A stretch of DNA of 64,000 bases from an uncultured Collinsella sp. (GTDB lineage Bacteria; Actinomycetota; Coriobacteriia; Coriobacteriales; Coriobacteriaceae): NCBI GenBank assembly GCA_959606065.1, contig CAUHHV010000005.1, positions 1 to 64,000 on the forward strand, given 5' to 3'. The notes under the pieces are model-generated. The model saw only the letters and a program-made list of their open reading frames with translations, searched no databases and was not told the DNA's origin. Numbering within the stretch: position 1 is the stretch's first letter; each line of letters opens with the position of its first letter. The translations under genes were made by a program, and so were the position numbers. Below are positions 34,826 through 43,702 of this stretch, piece by piece.

Positions 34826-36549
34826 TGAGGTTTATGAGGCCGTACCGCGGTCTGATCGCGGTGACGCTGCTGGTGCTGCTAATCGACAACGTCGGTACGC
34901 TGCTCGTGCCCACGATGTTGGCGAACATGGTCAACACGGGCATCACGACGGGCGACGTCGATTACATCTTGCGCAACGGTCTGTACATGCTCATCGCGAC
35001 CGGCATGGCCAGCGGCGGCGCGGTGCTGGGCTGCTATCTTTCGGCCCGTCTGGCGGCCAATGTGGCCTGCGACATCCGCAACGCCGTCTACGATAAGTCG
35101 CTCGAGCTGTCCGCCAGCGACTTTGAGCGCTTTGGCACGGGTTCGATGATCACGCGCTCGCTCAACGACATCAACGTGATCCAGCAAGCGATCCTGCAGA
35201 CGATTCAGCTGGTGCTGCCGGTACCGTTCTTGGCCGTGGCGGGCATCATCTTTGCCTGGTTTATCGATCCTGCCATGGGCACGCTGCTGGGCGTGGTCGT
35301 TGCGATCGTGCTGGTGGCGGCGGTCTTTACCGTTGCCAACGCCGCGCCGATCTTTATGCGCCTGCAGAGCTTTATCGACCGCATGAACGTGGTGCTGCGC
35401 GAGAACATCGTGGGCGTGCGCGTCATCCGCGCATTTAACAAGGAGCGCCACGAGGAGCAGCGCCTGGACGAGGTGTTTAGCGATTACGCGGCCAACGCCA
35501 TCAAGGTCAACCACCTGTTTGTGGGTCTCGACAGCTCCAGCTTCTTTTTGATGAACATCGCCGAGGTGGCGGTGCTGTGGGTGGGCGGCAACCGCGTGGG
35601 CGTCCATGCCATGCAAATCGGCAGCATTTCGGCCGTGCTGGAGTACGCGATTCTGATCCTGTTCTTTGTGATGATGGCGCAGATGGTGGTGCTGACGCTT
35701 CCGCGCGCCGCGGCGTGCCTCAACCGTGCGCAACAGGTGCTCGAGATCGAGCCGAGCATCGTGGACGGTAAGGCTACGCTGGGCGACGGGGCGCCTGAGT
35801 CCGCAGGCGGGGCCGACGTGGTGGCCGTGTTCGATCACATGTCGTTCCGTTTTGACGATGCCGACGAGGACACCCTGTGCAACCTGAGTTTTGCCTGCCG
35901 CCGCGGACAGACGACCGCGATCGTGGGCTCAACGGGCTCGGGCAAGTCAACGGTGGCCAAGCTCTTGCTTCGCTTCCACGATGCCACGAAGGGCGCCATT
36001 CGCCTGAACGGCGTCGACCTGCGCGACCTTTCGCAAGACGACATCCGCGGGCGTATCGCCTATGTGCCGCAGAAGGCATGGCTGTTCTCGGGTACGGTGG
36101 CGAGCAACCTGCGCTTTGGTAACGAGGGTGCGACCGAGGCTGACATGCTCCATGCGCTGGAGGTTGCCCAGAGCACCTTTGTGCTCGACCAGCCGCAGGG
36201 GCTCGATACGCCGGTGGCCCAGGGCGGCACGAACTTCTCGGGTGGTCAGCGCCAGCGCCTGGCGATTGCCCGCGCACTCATGAAGCATGCCGATCTGTAT
36301 ATCTTCGACGACAGTTTTTCGGCCCTGGACTTTAAGACCGATGCGGCGCTGCGCCATGCGCTGCAGGACGAGACGTGCGATGCCGCGGTGCTCATCATCG
36401 CCCAGCGCATCTCGACTATTTTGCATGCCGATCAGATCGTGGTGCTCAAAGACGGCGAGATCGTGGGCCTAGGCACGCACGACGAGCTCATGGAAACCTG
36501 CGAGGTGTACCGCGCTATCGCGGAATCGCAGATGAAGGGAGGTGAGTAG
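34813..36549 (+). CDS. Heterodimeric ABC exporter, subunit 1 (degenerate site)
   Basis: 578 residues. Six-transmembrane exporter domain (1-320) plus nucleotide-binding domain. Walker A GSTGSGKST and signature FSGGQRQR are canonical, but Walker B ends IFDDSFSALD, with Asp in place of the catalytic Glu. Together with the next gene it forms one active and one inactive ATP site, as in LmrCD/TM287-288 type exporters. It starts inside the MarR gene. Probably exports a drug, peptide or lipid; substrate unknown. Confidence 0.92.
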   Translation: MRLLMRFMRPYRGLIAVTLLVLLIDNVGTLLVPTMLANMVNTGITTGDVDYILRNGLYMLIATGMASGGAVLGCYLSARLAANVACDIRNAVYDKSLELSASDFERFGTGSMITRSLNDINVIQQAILQTIQLVLPVPFLAVAGIIFAWFIDPAMGTLLGVVVAIVLVAAVFTVANAAPIFMRLQSFIDRMNVVLRENIVGVRVIRAFNKERHEEQRLDEVFSDYAANAIKVNHLFVGLDSSSFFLMNIAEVAVLWVGGNRVGVHAMQIGSISAVLEYAILILFFVMMAQMVVLTLPRAAACLNRAQQVLEIEPSIVDGKATLGDGAPESAGGADVVAVFDHMSFRFDDADEDTLCNLSFACRRGQTTAIVGSTGSGKSTVAKLLLRFHDATKGAIRLNGVDLRDLSQDDIRGRIAYVPQKAWLFSGTVASNLRFGNEGATEADMLHALEVAQSTFVLDQPQGLDTPVAQGGTNFSGGQRQRLAIARALMKHADLYIFDDSFSALDFKTDAALRHALQDETCDAAVLIIAQRISTILHADQIVVLKDGEIVGLGTHDELMETCEVYRAIAESQMKGGE

Positions 36550-36550
36550 T

Positions 36551-38554
36551 ATGACCGAGGAGCTCAAGAAGCAGGGAATTGCCGATGACGCCGCGGTTGC
36601 AGAGACAGTCGAGGAGGCGGGCGCCACGCCCGGCCTGGACGAAGCCGCCAGGGCTGCGGCCGAGCGCGAGGCTCGCCGCCAGGCACTCTACGAGGAAAAC
36701 GAGCGCGCCGAGGACGAGCGCGCCCGCGCTGAGGCAGAGCGCATGCGCGACGTTGACGACGGGGACGAGGACGAGACGCCCCGCGACACCTGGGCGACGG
36801 TGCGCCGCCTGTGGAGCGAGGCCGCCGGCGACCATTGGCGCTTCTATATCGTGTTCGCGAGCATTGTGTTCTATGCCATCTTTAACACCGCTGCACCGGC
36901 ATATAGTGCTCGCGTGATCGATGAGCTGTGGGGGCACATGAAGTTGGCGTTTGCCAACAACACTACCTTCAGCATTACCTGGGAGAACTGCGGCAGGACC
37001 ATCTTCATCTACTTTATGATTTGGACGGCTGCTGCCTCGTTCTACGCGCTCCAGAGCTTTTTGATGTCGAGCGTGGCCGAACGCCTCAACCTGCGCCTAC
37101 GCAACCGCATCGCACAAAAGCTCAACCGTCTGCCGCTTGCCTACTTTGACGCGCATCGTCCCGGCGAGGTCGTCAGCCGTGCGACCAACGACTTGGACAA
37201 GATGTCCGAGAGCATGCAGCGCGGCTTGCTGCAGCTGCTGGTGTCGATCGGTACCGTGGTGGGCGCCGTGAGCGTGATGTTCGTGTTTAGCGTGCCGCTC
37301 ACGCTCGTCTTTTTGTTCTTTACGGCGCTTTCGCTGCTGGTGACGAAGGTCGTGTCGCGCCGCACGCACGATGTGACGGGCGAGCGCCAGGAGTGGGTGT
37401 CCAAGATTACGAGCGCGGTCGAGGAGGGCTACTCGGGCCGTCTGGTGATTCGTGCGTTTAACCGCGAGCACCAGAGCTCTGTCGAGGTGCACGAGGCTTC
37501 GAAGGAGCTGGCGCGCGTGAGCACCAAGGCCGACTTTATGATTAACGCCGTCGGTCCCGCGGTGCGCTTTATCGGCCGCTTGGCGCAGATCGTGATTGCG
37601 CTTGTGGGCTGCAGCATGTTGGTTGCCGGGCATATGACCGTCGGCGTGTTCCAGGCGTTCTTCCAGTTTATCTACGAGGCGTCCGAGCCCATGACGCAGC
37701 TGTCGTTTACCTTTAACTCGCTGCAGAGCGCGCTGGCGAGTGCGGAGCGCGTGTTCGACCTGCTCGACGAGTCCGAGATGGAAGCCGATCCGCTGCCGGC
37801 GGTCGCCGCCAAGCTGCCGGGTCGCATTGAGGGCCGCGTCGCTTTTGAGCACGTGCGCTTTGGCTATGCGCCCGACAAGCCGCTCATGCGCGACGTGTCG
37901 TTTACCGCCGAGCCGGGCCAGAAGATTGCCGTGGTGGGAACCACGGGCGCAGGCAAGACGACGCTCATCAACCTGCTCATGCGCTTTTACGAGATCGACG
38001 GCGGCCGTATTACGCTTGACGGTGTGGATACGCGCCTCATGGACCGCGGCGAGCTACGGCAGCAGTTTGGCATGGTGCTACAGGACGCCTGGCTGTTCGA
38101 CGGCACGATTGCCGAGAACATCGCCTACGGCTGCCCCGAGGCAACGCGCGAGGAGATTGCTGCGGCCGCTCGCGCCGCCCAGGTCGACTTCTTTGTGCGC
38201 ACCATGCCTCAGGGCTACGACACGCGCGTAGCCAACGATGCCGAAAGCATCAGCCAGGGCCAGCGTCAGCTGCTAACCATCGCACGCGTGCTGCTCAACA
38301 ACCCGGCGATTCTCATCCTGGACGAGGCGACGTCGAGCGTGGATACGCGCACCGAGCTTGCCATCGGCCGCGCCATGGACGCACTTATGCGTGGGCGCAC
38401 AAGTTTTGTGATCGCGCATCGCCTGTCGACGATCGTGGATGCCGACCTGATTCTGGTCATGGATCACGGCAATATCATCGAGCAGGGCACGCATAAGGAG
38501 CTGCTGGCAGTCGAGGGCGCCTACGCCGACCTCTATCTGAGCCAGTTCGCATAA
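36551..38554 (+). CDS. Heterodimeric ABC exporter, subunit 2
   Basis: 667 residues from ATG 36551, one base after the previous stop, with GGAGGTG upstream. A charged, Glu/Arg-rich extension of about 80 residues precedes the six-transmembrane domain. Walker A GTTGAGKTT and Walker B LILDEATSSVD (catalytic Glu) are canonical, but the signature is ISQGQRQL. This complements subunit 1: canonical Glu here plus canonical signature there makes the working site. A GACAAAGG palindrome follows the stop. Confidence 0.92.
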   Translation: MTEELKKQGIADDAAVAETVEEAGATPGLDEAARAAAEREARRQALYEENERAEDERARAEAERMRDVDDGDEDETPRDTWATVRRLWSEAAGDHWRFYIVFASIVFYAIFNTAAPAYSARVIDELWGHMKLAFANNTTFSITWENCGRTIFIYFMIWTAAASFYALQSFLMSSVAERLNLRLRNRIAQKLNRLPLAYFDAHRPGEVVSRATNDLDKMSESMQRGLLQLLVSIGTVVGAVSVMFVFSVPLTLVFLFFTALSLLVTKVVSRRTHDVTGERQEWVSKITSAVEEGYSGRLVIRAFNREHQSSVEVHEASKELARVSTKADFMINAVGPAVRFIGRLAQIVIALVGCSMLVAGHMTVGVFQAFFQFIYEASEPMTQLSFTFNSLQSALASAERVFDLLDESEMEADPLPAVAAKLPGRIEGRVAFEHVRFGYAPDKPLMRDVSFTAEPGQKIAVVGTTGAGKTTLINLLMRFYEIDGGRITLDGVDTRLMDRGELRQQFGMVLQDAWLFDGTIAENIAYGCPEATREEIAAAARAAQVDFFVRTMPQGYDTRVANDAESISQGQRQLLTIARVLLNNPAILILDEATSSVDTRTELAIGRAMDALMRGRTSFVIAHRLSTIVDADLILVMDHGNIIEQGTHKELLAVEGAYADLYLSQFA

Positions 38555-38583
38555 TGTGACAAAGGAATAGTCCCTTTGTCACA
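38555..38583. repeat. TGTGACAAAGG/CCTTTGTCACA palindrome
   Basis: Eleven-base perfect arms around a seven-base loop; no T-run. Related to the GGACAAAGGG hairpin at 19237-19267. Confidence 0.6.
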
Positions 38584-38591
38584 TCAGGAAT

Positions 38592-38627
38592 AAGGCGCGC
38601 CGGGGATGGATTCCCTGGCGCGCCTTT
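38592..38627. terminator. Terminator between ABC exporter and cysE
   Basis: AAGGCGCGCC pairs with GGCGCGCCTT around a 15-base loop; bidirectional in layout and flanked by TTTGCG on one side and TTATTCC on the other. Confidence 0.7.
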
Positions 38628-38662
38628 GCGTTGGCGTCGATGTTGTCGGCGGCCGTCCGCTT

Positions 38663-39367
38663 TTAGCGTTCGTCCACGAGTTTGGCGACGAGGGCCTTAA
38701 GCTCGGCCACCTCTTGCTCGAGCTCTTTGACCCGGCGTGCGTTCTCGGTGATGCCTTGGCGGTTGAGGGCGCTTTGCTCGGCTGCGTCGTCGGGCATGTA
38801 CTCGCGATGCTGCTTGGCGTCGAAGGTCTCCTTGAACACGCGGCAGCCGTTGCGTTTGATAATGCGGCCGGGCACGCCCACGACGGTGCAGTTGTCGGGC
38901 ACGTCTTTGACGACAACCGAGTTGCCGCCGATTTTGACGTTGTTGCCAATGCGAATGTTGCCGAGCACCTTGGCGCCTGTGCCCACGGTGACGTTGTTGC
39001 CCAGGGTGGGGTGGCGCTTGCCGGTCTCGTTGCCGGTGCCGCCAAGTGTGACGCCCTGATAGAGCACGCAGTTGTCGCCCACAATGGCGGTTTCGCCGAT
39101 GACAACGCCCATGGCGTGGTCGATAAAGAAATGCTTGCCGATCTGTGCGGCGGGATGAATCTCGACGCCAGTGATATGGCGGGTGATTTGCGAGAGCACG
39201 CGGGCGAGCGAGCGATGTCCATGTTCCCACAGCCAGTGCTCGGGCACGTGGTTCCACTTGGCGTGCAGGCCGGGGTAAGAAAGGAAGATGACTAGGCCGT
39301 TTTGCGCGGCGGGGTCCTGTGCCTGGACGGTCTTGATGTCCTCGCGAATGGTATTGATAAAGCTCAC
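38663..39367 (-). CDS. cysE: Serine O-acetyltransferase CysE
   Basis: 234 residues from GTG at 39367, chosen since GGGAGGG lies 6 bases upstream on the minus strand; the only ATG is 35 codons further and gives a tail foreign to the family. Acetylates serine for cysteine synthesis. Left-handed beta helix of hexapeptide repeats (IGKHFFIDHAMGVVIGETAIVGD, TLGGTGNETGKRHPTLG) with catalytic DHAMG and HPTLG motifs. The end from about residue 185 is a charged coiled-coil-like tail, longer than in short CysE proteins. Confidence 0.93.
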   Translation of the reverse strand: MSFINTIREDIKTVQAQDPAAQNGLVIFLSYPGLHAKWNHVPEHWLWEHGHRSLARVLSQITRHITGVEIHPAAQIGKHFFIDHAMGVVIGETAIVGDNCVLYQGVTLGGTGNETGKRHPTLGNNVTVGTGAKVLGNIRIGNNVKIGGNSVVVKDVPDNCTVVGVPGRIIKRNGCRVFKETFDAKQHREYMPDDAAEQSALNRQGITENARRVKELEQEVAELKALVAKLVDER

Positions 39368-39591
39368 CGGCCGCCCTCCCTTAGCGCCGCGACAATGCAA
39401 TTCAATAAAGTATAGCGATTCGCTAGGGATTAGGAAGAGCAATCTTGCTCGGCTTTGCGCGACAGGTGTCAATTATGCAAACTTGCTGGTAATGAAGTCA
39501 CGCTTTTGTAAGGTCGTGTGCGTTGCCGCGTCACAACCGTATACTGGTCAACTTGGACGTGTCCGCGCCCACAACTGAGAGGTTTTACTTC

Positions 39592-40239
39592 ATGGGTTTC
39601 ATCAATTTTATCGCCGAGCTGCTTAAGGATCCGCGCACCGCGATCGCCAGCTGGATCGCTGCCGGCCCGCTTATGGCCTATGGCTGCGTGTTCCTGATCA
39701 TCTTTATCGAGACGGGCGTGGTGTTCTTCCCGTTCCTTCCCGGCGATTCGCTGCTGTTTGCCTCAGGTTTCTTTGCCCACAACGGCGGCTTTAACATCGT
39801 GGCTCTGCTGGCCGTCGCATGGACGGCTGCTATCTTGGGCGATCAGTGCAACTTTATGATCGGTCATTTCTTTGGCCAAAAGATCATCGCCTCGGGCAAG
39901 GTGAAGGCCATGACGCCCGAGCGTATCAAAAAGTCCGAGGACTTCCTGGACAAGTGGGGCCACCTGGCCATCTTCCTGGGTCGCTTCTTCCCGTTTATCC
40001 GCACCTTTGTGCCTTTCATCGCCGGCATGGGCGGCATGCACTGGCGCAACTTTGTCATCTTTAACGTGCTGGGCGGCATTACCTGGTCGACGGTCTTCAC
40101 TCTGCTGGGCTACTTCTTTGGCGGCATTCCCTTTGTGCAGGAGCACTTTGAGCTGCTGATTATCGGCATCGTCGCCGTGTCGATCATCCCGACCGTGGTC
40201 GGTCTGGTTAAGGCTAAGCTCGGTAAAAAGAACGCCTAG
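39592..40239 (+). CDS. DedA-family membrane protein
   Basis: 215 residues from ATG 39592 (GAGAGG upstream). DedA/VTT domain: FLPGDSLLFASGF and the re-entrant segment GRFFPFIRTFVPFIAGMGGM with conserved Arg are typical, with at least four transmembrane parts. DedA proteins are implicated in lipid-carrier recycling (undecaprenyl phosphate flipping) and envelope homeostasis; which applies here cannot be said. Confidence 0.9.
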   Translation: MGFINFIAELLKDPRTAIASWIAAGPLMAYGCVFLIIFIETGVVFFPFLPGDSLLFASGFFAHNGGFNIVALLAVAWTAAILGDQCNFMIGHFFGQKIIASGKVKAMTPERIKKSEDFLDKWGHLAIFLGRFFPFIRTFVPFIAGMGGMHWRNFVIFNVLGGITWSTVFTLLGYFFGGIPFVQEHFELLIIGIVAVSIIPTVVGLVKAKLGKKNA

Positions 40240-40267
40240 TCCGAGCTTGTTTTCGGATGTTAATTCC

Positions 40268-40301
40268 AAGGCCCGTCATCGGATTCGATGGCGGGCCTTT
40301 T
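40268..40301 (+). terminator. Terminator after DedA gene
   Basis: AAGGCCCG.CATC pairs with GATG.CGGGCCTT, followed by TTTTG. Confidence 0.85.
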
Positions 40302-40322
40302 GTGTTGAAGGCAAATGAAAAT

Positions 40323-40340
40323 ACTTTACTTAGTTAAAGA
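40323..40340 (+). promoter_or_regulatory. Palindromic operator-like motif upstream of ilvE
   Basis: ACTTTACTTAGTTAAAGA matches the motif at 8973-8990 in 15 of 18 positions. It lies about 30 bases upstream of a -10 box TACAAT (40370-40375). Confidence 0.45.
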
Positions 40341-40382
40341 AAAGCGTTTTATCCAAGGCGTGCGGGGAGTACAATCACCTGC

Positions 40383-40532
40383 ATGCGAATCGACGCGCCA
40401 TCGGCTTTGATGCTGCCCGCGTGTCCTGCCCGGCTCTACGCTCCGGGTATGCGACGTTGCGACGCGGCCTGCTTCGGTCCTTGCGTGCGGGTTCGCGAGT
40501 ATGCAACCGCGTATGTAAGGAGCGACATATGA
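40383..40532 (+). CDS. Possible 49-codon upstream reading frame of ilvE
   Basis: An ATG 7-8 bases after the -10 box TACAAT, i.e. at the likely transcription start, opens a frame of 49 codons whose TGA overlaps the ilvE ATG (ATATGA). The peptide has four Cys and several Arg (MRRCDAACFGPCVRVREY) and no run of Leu, Ile or Val, so it is not a classic branched-chain attenuator leader. Translation would be leaderless and coupled to ilvE. Could be chance. Confidence 0.3.
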   Translation: MRIDAPSALMLPACPARLYAPGMRRCDAACFGPCVRVREYATAYVRSDI

Positions 40533-41581
40533 CTGTCGAGAAGAAAGATATCGATTGGGGTAGCCTCGGCTTTGGCTACATGAAGACCGATTACAGCTAC
40601 GAGGCTCATTGGAAGGATGGCGAGTGGGACGAGGGCGGCCTGACCACCGACCACACCCTGCACGTCTCCGAGTGCGGCGGTATCTTCCACTACTGCCAGG
40701 AGGTCTTTGAGGGCCTGAAGGCCTACACCGCCGAGGACGGCAGCATCGTCTGCTTCCGTCCCGACATGAACGCCGAGCGTATGTACAACTCCGCCCAGCG
40801 TCTGGAGATGCCCCCGTTCCCCAAGGATAAGTTTGTCGAGGCCGTCAAGCAGGTCGTCTCTGCCAACGCCGCATGGGTTCCGCCCTTCGGTTCCGGCGCA
40901 ACCCTGTACGTGCGTCCATTTATGATCGGCTCCGGTGACGTGATCGGCGTGGCTCCCGCTCCTGAGTACACGTTCCGTATTCTCGTGACCCCGGTCGGTC
41001 CGTACTTTAAGGGCGGCCTCAAGCCTGTCAAGCTGCGCGTTTCCGAGTACGACCGCGCCGCACCGCACGGCACCGGCAACATCAAGGCCGGCCTCAACTA
41101 CGCCATGTCCCTGAAGCCCACGATGGAGGCTCACCGCGAGGGCTATGCCGAGAACCTGTATCTCGACTCCGAGTCCCGCACCTATGTCGAGGAGACCGGT
41201 GGCGCCAACATCCTGTTCGTGAAGGAAGATGGCACGCTTGTTGTCCCGCAGTCGCACACCGACTCCATTCTTCCCTCCATCACCCGCCGTTCGCTCGTTC
41301 AGGTTGCTCAGGACCTGGGCATGACCGTCGACCAGCGTCCCGTCGAGTGGGCCGAGGTTAAGGCCGGCACCTTTGTTGAGTGCGGTCTGTGCGGCACCGC
41401 TGCCGTTATCTCCCCGGTCGGCGAGATCGACAACAAGGTCTACGGTGCCGACGAGACTGTGACCTTCCCGGCTGGCTACACCGAGATCGGTCCTGTGATG
41501 AAGAGGCTCCGCGAGACCCTGACGGGCATCCAGTCTGGTGCTGTCGAGGATAAGCACAACTGGGTTTACACCGTGGCGTAA
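40529..41581 (+). CDS. ilvE: Branched-chain amino-acid aminotransferase
   Basis: 350 residues from ATG 40529 (TAAGGAG upstream). Fold type IV PLP enzyme of the long BCAT group. It transfers the amino group of glutamate to the 2-oxo acids of Leu, Ile and Val, and back. Visible motifs include GLKAYTAEDGSIVCFRPDMN, YVRPFMIGSG, the PLP lysine in GNIKAGLNYA, EETGGANILFV and CGTAAVISP. A single-gene unit with a promoter motif shared with an amino-acid importer. Confidence 0.95.
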   Translation: MTVEKKDIDWGSLGFGYMKTDYSYEAHWKDGEWDEGGLTTDHTLHVSECGGIFHYCQEVFEGLKAYTAEDGSIVCFRPDMNAERMYNSAQRLEMPPFPKDKFVEAVKQVVSANAAWVPPFGSGATLYVRPFMIGSGDVIGVAPAPEYTFRILVTPVGPYFKGGLKPVKLRVSEYDRAAPHGTGNIKAGLNYAMSLKPTMEAHREGYAENLYLDSESRTYVEETGGANILFVKEDGTLVVPQSHTDSILPSITRRSLVQVAQDLGMTVDQRPVEWAEVKAGTFVECGLCGTAAVISPVGEIDNKVYGADETVTFPAGYTEIGPVMKRLRETLTGIQSGAVEDKHNWVYTVA

Positions 41582-41608
41582 CCTGGCTTCGTAATTCCCA
41601 TCAAGCCC

Positions 41609-41739
41609 CGACCGAGGCGGACCGGCCTATCTCCCGGCGCGTCCTCGGACATGAAAGAACCTCCGCTGCGCACTACGTGCGGCGGAGGTTCTTTCGTCCT
41701 GTGGAATGCGCCGGGAGATAGGCCGGTCCGCCTCGGTCG
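41609..41739. other. Nested hairpin element with 32-bp perfect outer stem
   Basis: Arms 41609-41640 and 41708-41739 are exact reverse complements. Inside lies a second perfect stem, 41653-41666 with 41682-41695 (GAAAGAACCTCCGC/GCGGAGGTTCTTTC). It sits between convergent ilvE and lemA. Layout equals the elements at 8779 and 60736 but the core sequence differs. Terminator activity is possible. Confidence 0.6.
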
Positions 41740-41892
41740 AGTGCTCTGCATTCCTTGCCAGGAGGTTACTGGGCTGTAGGGAAGATGGTGCGCGGCCTTT
41801 TGACCGCGCCTTTTATTGGCTGTTAGGGCTTTGCCGTAGTTGCAGCCGAAGAGGGGACGTGCACGTTTTTTCGGTTGCCGCTCGCCTGGGGT

Positions 41893-42116
41893 GGGGCGGG
41901 GCGTGCATTTTTGGGAGTTTTCAGCAGTCGAGGGTGCCTGCATACTGGTTTTTGGACGAAAGTCAGGCGCCATGAGCCGCATCCTGTAAAAAAATGAGCG
42001 ATCTCTGAGGCGCTGAGGGCTCAGAATCAAGGTTTTCAACGCGGTTCTGTGGGTCCGTTCCTGCCCTGTGGGTTCCGGGATGCTGAAAACTCCAAAATTT
42101 GCACGCCGTCCCTGGG
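41893..42116. repeat. Inverted-repeat-bounded sequence, possible degenerate mobile element
   Basis: GGGGCGTGCATTTTTGGGAG..TTTCAGCA at about 41893-41932 is matched in reverse by TGCTGAAAACTCC...TTGCACGCC at 42079-42116. About 150 bases between them hold no reading frame of note. The structure recalls a MITE; no target duplication could be confirmed. The rest of the 629-base gap (41582-42210) contains the hairpin element before it and the lemA terminator. Confidence 0.4.
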
Positions 42117-42129
42117 GGTACCTTCGGGC

Positions 42130-42173
42130 AAAAAGCAACCGCCCCGTCGAAGTATGCATTCGACGGGGCGGTT
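42130..42173 (-). terminator. Terminator of lemA (minus strand)
   Basis: AACCGCCCCGTCGAA (42137-42151) pairs with 42159-42173; read on the minus strand it is followed by GCTTTTTG. Confidence 0.85.
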
Positions 42174-42210
42174 TATGCATATAGCCGAATTGGGATACGT
42201 TGCCAACTGG

Positions 42211-42762
42211 TTAGAACTTGACGGTCGGTGCCTGGCGGGCGGCCTCGGCGGCCTCGAAGCCCTGGCGCTCCTTAAACTGGAAGATGCCGGCAAAGATAAC
42301 GGCCGGGAACGTCTGGATGGCGTTGTTGTAGCTGAGCACGCAGTCGTTGTAGCTCTGGCGCGCGTAGCTAATCTTGTTCTCGGTATCCTCGAGCGATGCC
42401 TGGAGCTGCGTAAAGTTGGTGTTCGCCTTAAGGTCGGGGTAGGCCTCGGCCACGGCAAAGAGCTGGCGCAGCGCACCGGTCAGCACGTTGTCGGCTTCCA
42501 TCTTGGCCTCGGGGGTGGTGGCGCTTACGGCGGCGTTGCGCGCGTTGACCACGGCGGCGAGCGTGTCCTGCTCGTGTTTTGCGTAGCCCTTGACGGTCTC
42601 GACCAAGTTGGGGATCAGGTCGTTGCGGCGCTGCAGTTGCGTGTCGATGTTCTGCCAAGCGTTATCGATGCGATTGCGCTTGGTGACCATGTTGTTGTAG
42701 ATGCCGGCGATGGCGCAGGCGATCACAACGACAACAACGATACCGATGATGACGGGAAGCAT
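42211..42762 (-). CDS. LemA-family protein
   Basis: 183 residues from ATG 42762 (GGAGA upstream). A single N-terminal transmembrane segment (LPVIIGIVVVVVIACAIAG) is followed by the LemA core of long helices: YNNMVTKRNRIDNAWQNIDTQLQRR, NDLIPNLVETVKGYAKHE, YARQSYNDCVLSYNNAIQTFP. LemA proteins are membrane-anchored, cytoplasm-facing or exposed helical bundles of unclear role, often near HtpX or TPM proteins, which are absent here. Confidence 0.9.
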   Translation of the reverse strand: MLPVIIGIVVVVVIACAIAGIYNNMVTKRNRIDNAWQNIDTQLQRRNDLIPNLVETVKGYAKHEQDTLAAVVNARNAAVSATTPEAKMEADNVLTGALRQLFAVAEAYPDLKANTNFTQLQASLEDTENKISYARQSYNDCVLSYNNAIQTFPAVIFAGIFQFKERQGFEAAEAARQAPTVKF

Positions 42763-42961
42763 GATGTCTCCGTTTCGAATGGCAGCGGCGTTTTGCGCCT
42801 GCCGTTGTTGGTATAACGTATCTAGTATACCCGCAACCTTTGGCGGTGCCGAACTTTCCGGTAAGCGTTGTGTTTCAATCAGGGAGGGGGCGCCAATAAC
42901 GAACGGGTGGTACAGGTGTAAGATATGCGACAAATTAAGGAATGCTGTCTACGCCTTGAGG

Positions 42962-43558
42962 ATGGCGATACGGATGGACCTTCGCATCAAGAAAACCTAT
43001 CGTGCCCTGTTCGATGCCTTTACCGAGCTTTTGGAAGAGCATCGGTTTGAGGATTTGACGGTTGCTATGCTTTGCGACCGTGCCCTGATTCGTCGCACGA
43101 CGTTCTATAAGCACTTTCGCGATAAAAACGATTACTTTGCCTTTTATATCGATGAGCTTATGACGGGCTTGCCGCAAAAACAGCCCGATGAGGCCGGCGC
43201 AGTGTCTGCCGAGGACGTGCGCGCGCTCCGACACGCGATTTTGGACGATGCCATGGATTTGATTTTGGCGCACGAGCAGCTCATGGATAACATTTTGGCA
43301 AGCAGCATGTCGGGCATGTTGACCAACGTTATTTGCGACCGCATTGCCCGCTCCATTCGCGAGCGTGTGATGAACGTGCTTGCCGAGGATGCCCTGGCGC
43401 CCGTTTCGCTCGAGACAACATCGGAGTTTATCGCCGGTGGCATTATTCGACTGTTCACAAATTGGTGGGAGTCGGGTCACGATCTTGAGCGTCGACCCGA
43501 GATGGCCGACGTGGTTGATGCACTGTTTGAGCGCACCATGACGCCGGTGCATCACTAG
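42962..43558 (+). CDS. TetR/AcrR-family transcriptional regulator
   Basis: About 198 residues. TetR helix-turn-helix near the N-terminus (KKTYRALFDAFTELLEEHRFEDLTVAMLCDRALIRRTTFYKHF) followed by a helical C-terminal domain. ATG 42974 (MDLRIKK) is an alternative start; neither has a perfectly placed ribosome site. Divergent from lemA. The target genes are not evident; lemA is the closest. Confidence 0.85.
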   Translation: MAIRMDLRIKKTYRALFDAFTELLEEHRFEDLTVAMLCDRALIRRTTFYKHFRDKNDYFAFYIDELMTGLPQKQPDEAGAVSAEDVRALRHAILDDAMDLILAHEQLMDNILASSMSGMLTNVICDRIARSIRERVMNVLAEDALAPVSLETTSEFIAGGIIRLFTNWWESGHDLERRPEMADVVDALFERTMTPVHH

Positions 43559-43561
43559 AAG

Positions 43562-43651
43562 TGGCGGAGAGAGGGGGATTCGAACCCCCGGAACGCTCTC
43601 GCGCTCAACGGTTTTCAAGACCGCCGCATTCAACCGCTCTGCCATCTCTCC
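43562..43651 (-). tRNA. tRNA-Ser (anticodon UGA), CCA encoded
   Basis: Read on the minus strand from 43651: acceptor GGAGAGA pairs with TCTCTCC at the 3' end, the anticodon loop CTTGAAA gives UGA, the long variable arm (GCGCGAGAGCG) is typical of serine tRNAs and GTTCGAA.. is the T loop. Discriminator G and CCA are encoded. Confidence 0.96.
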
Positions 43652-43702
43652 GTGAGTCGTAATGATAGCATCGTTTTGAATTTGCAACAGGGAAGGCGAA
43701 CG

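Noticed and set aside
34313..38554. Known antibiotic resistance cassette
   Set aside because: MarR plus heterodimeric ABC exporter is common in gut Gram-positives and no resistance determinant can be named from motifs.
40383..40528. T-box leader for ilvE
   Set aside because: No specifier hairpin or T-box sequence (TGGNACC-like) was seen in the gap.
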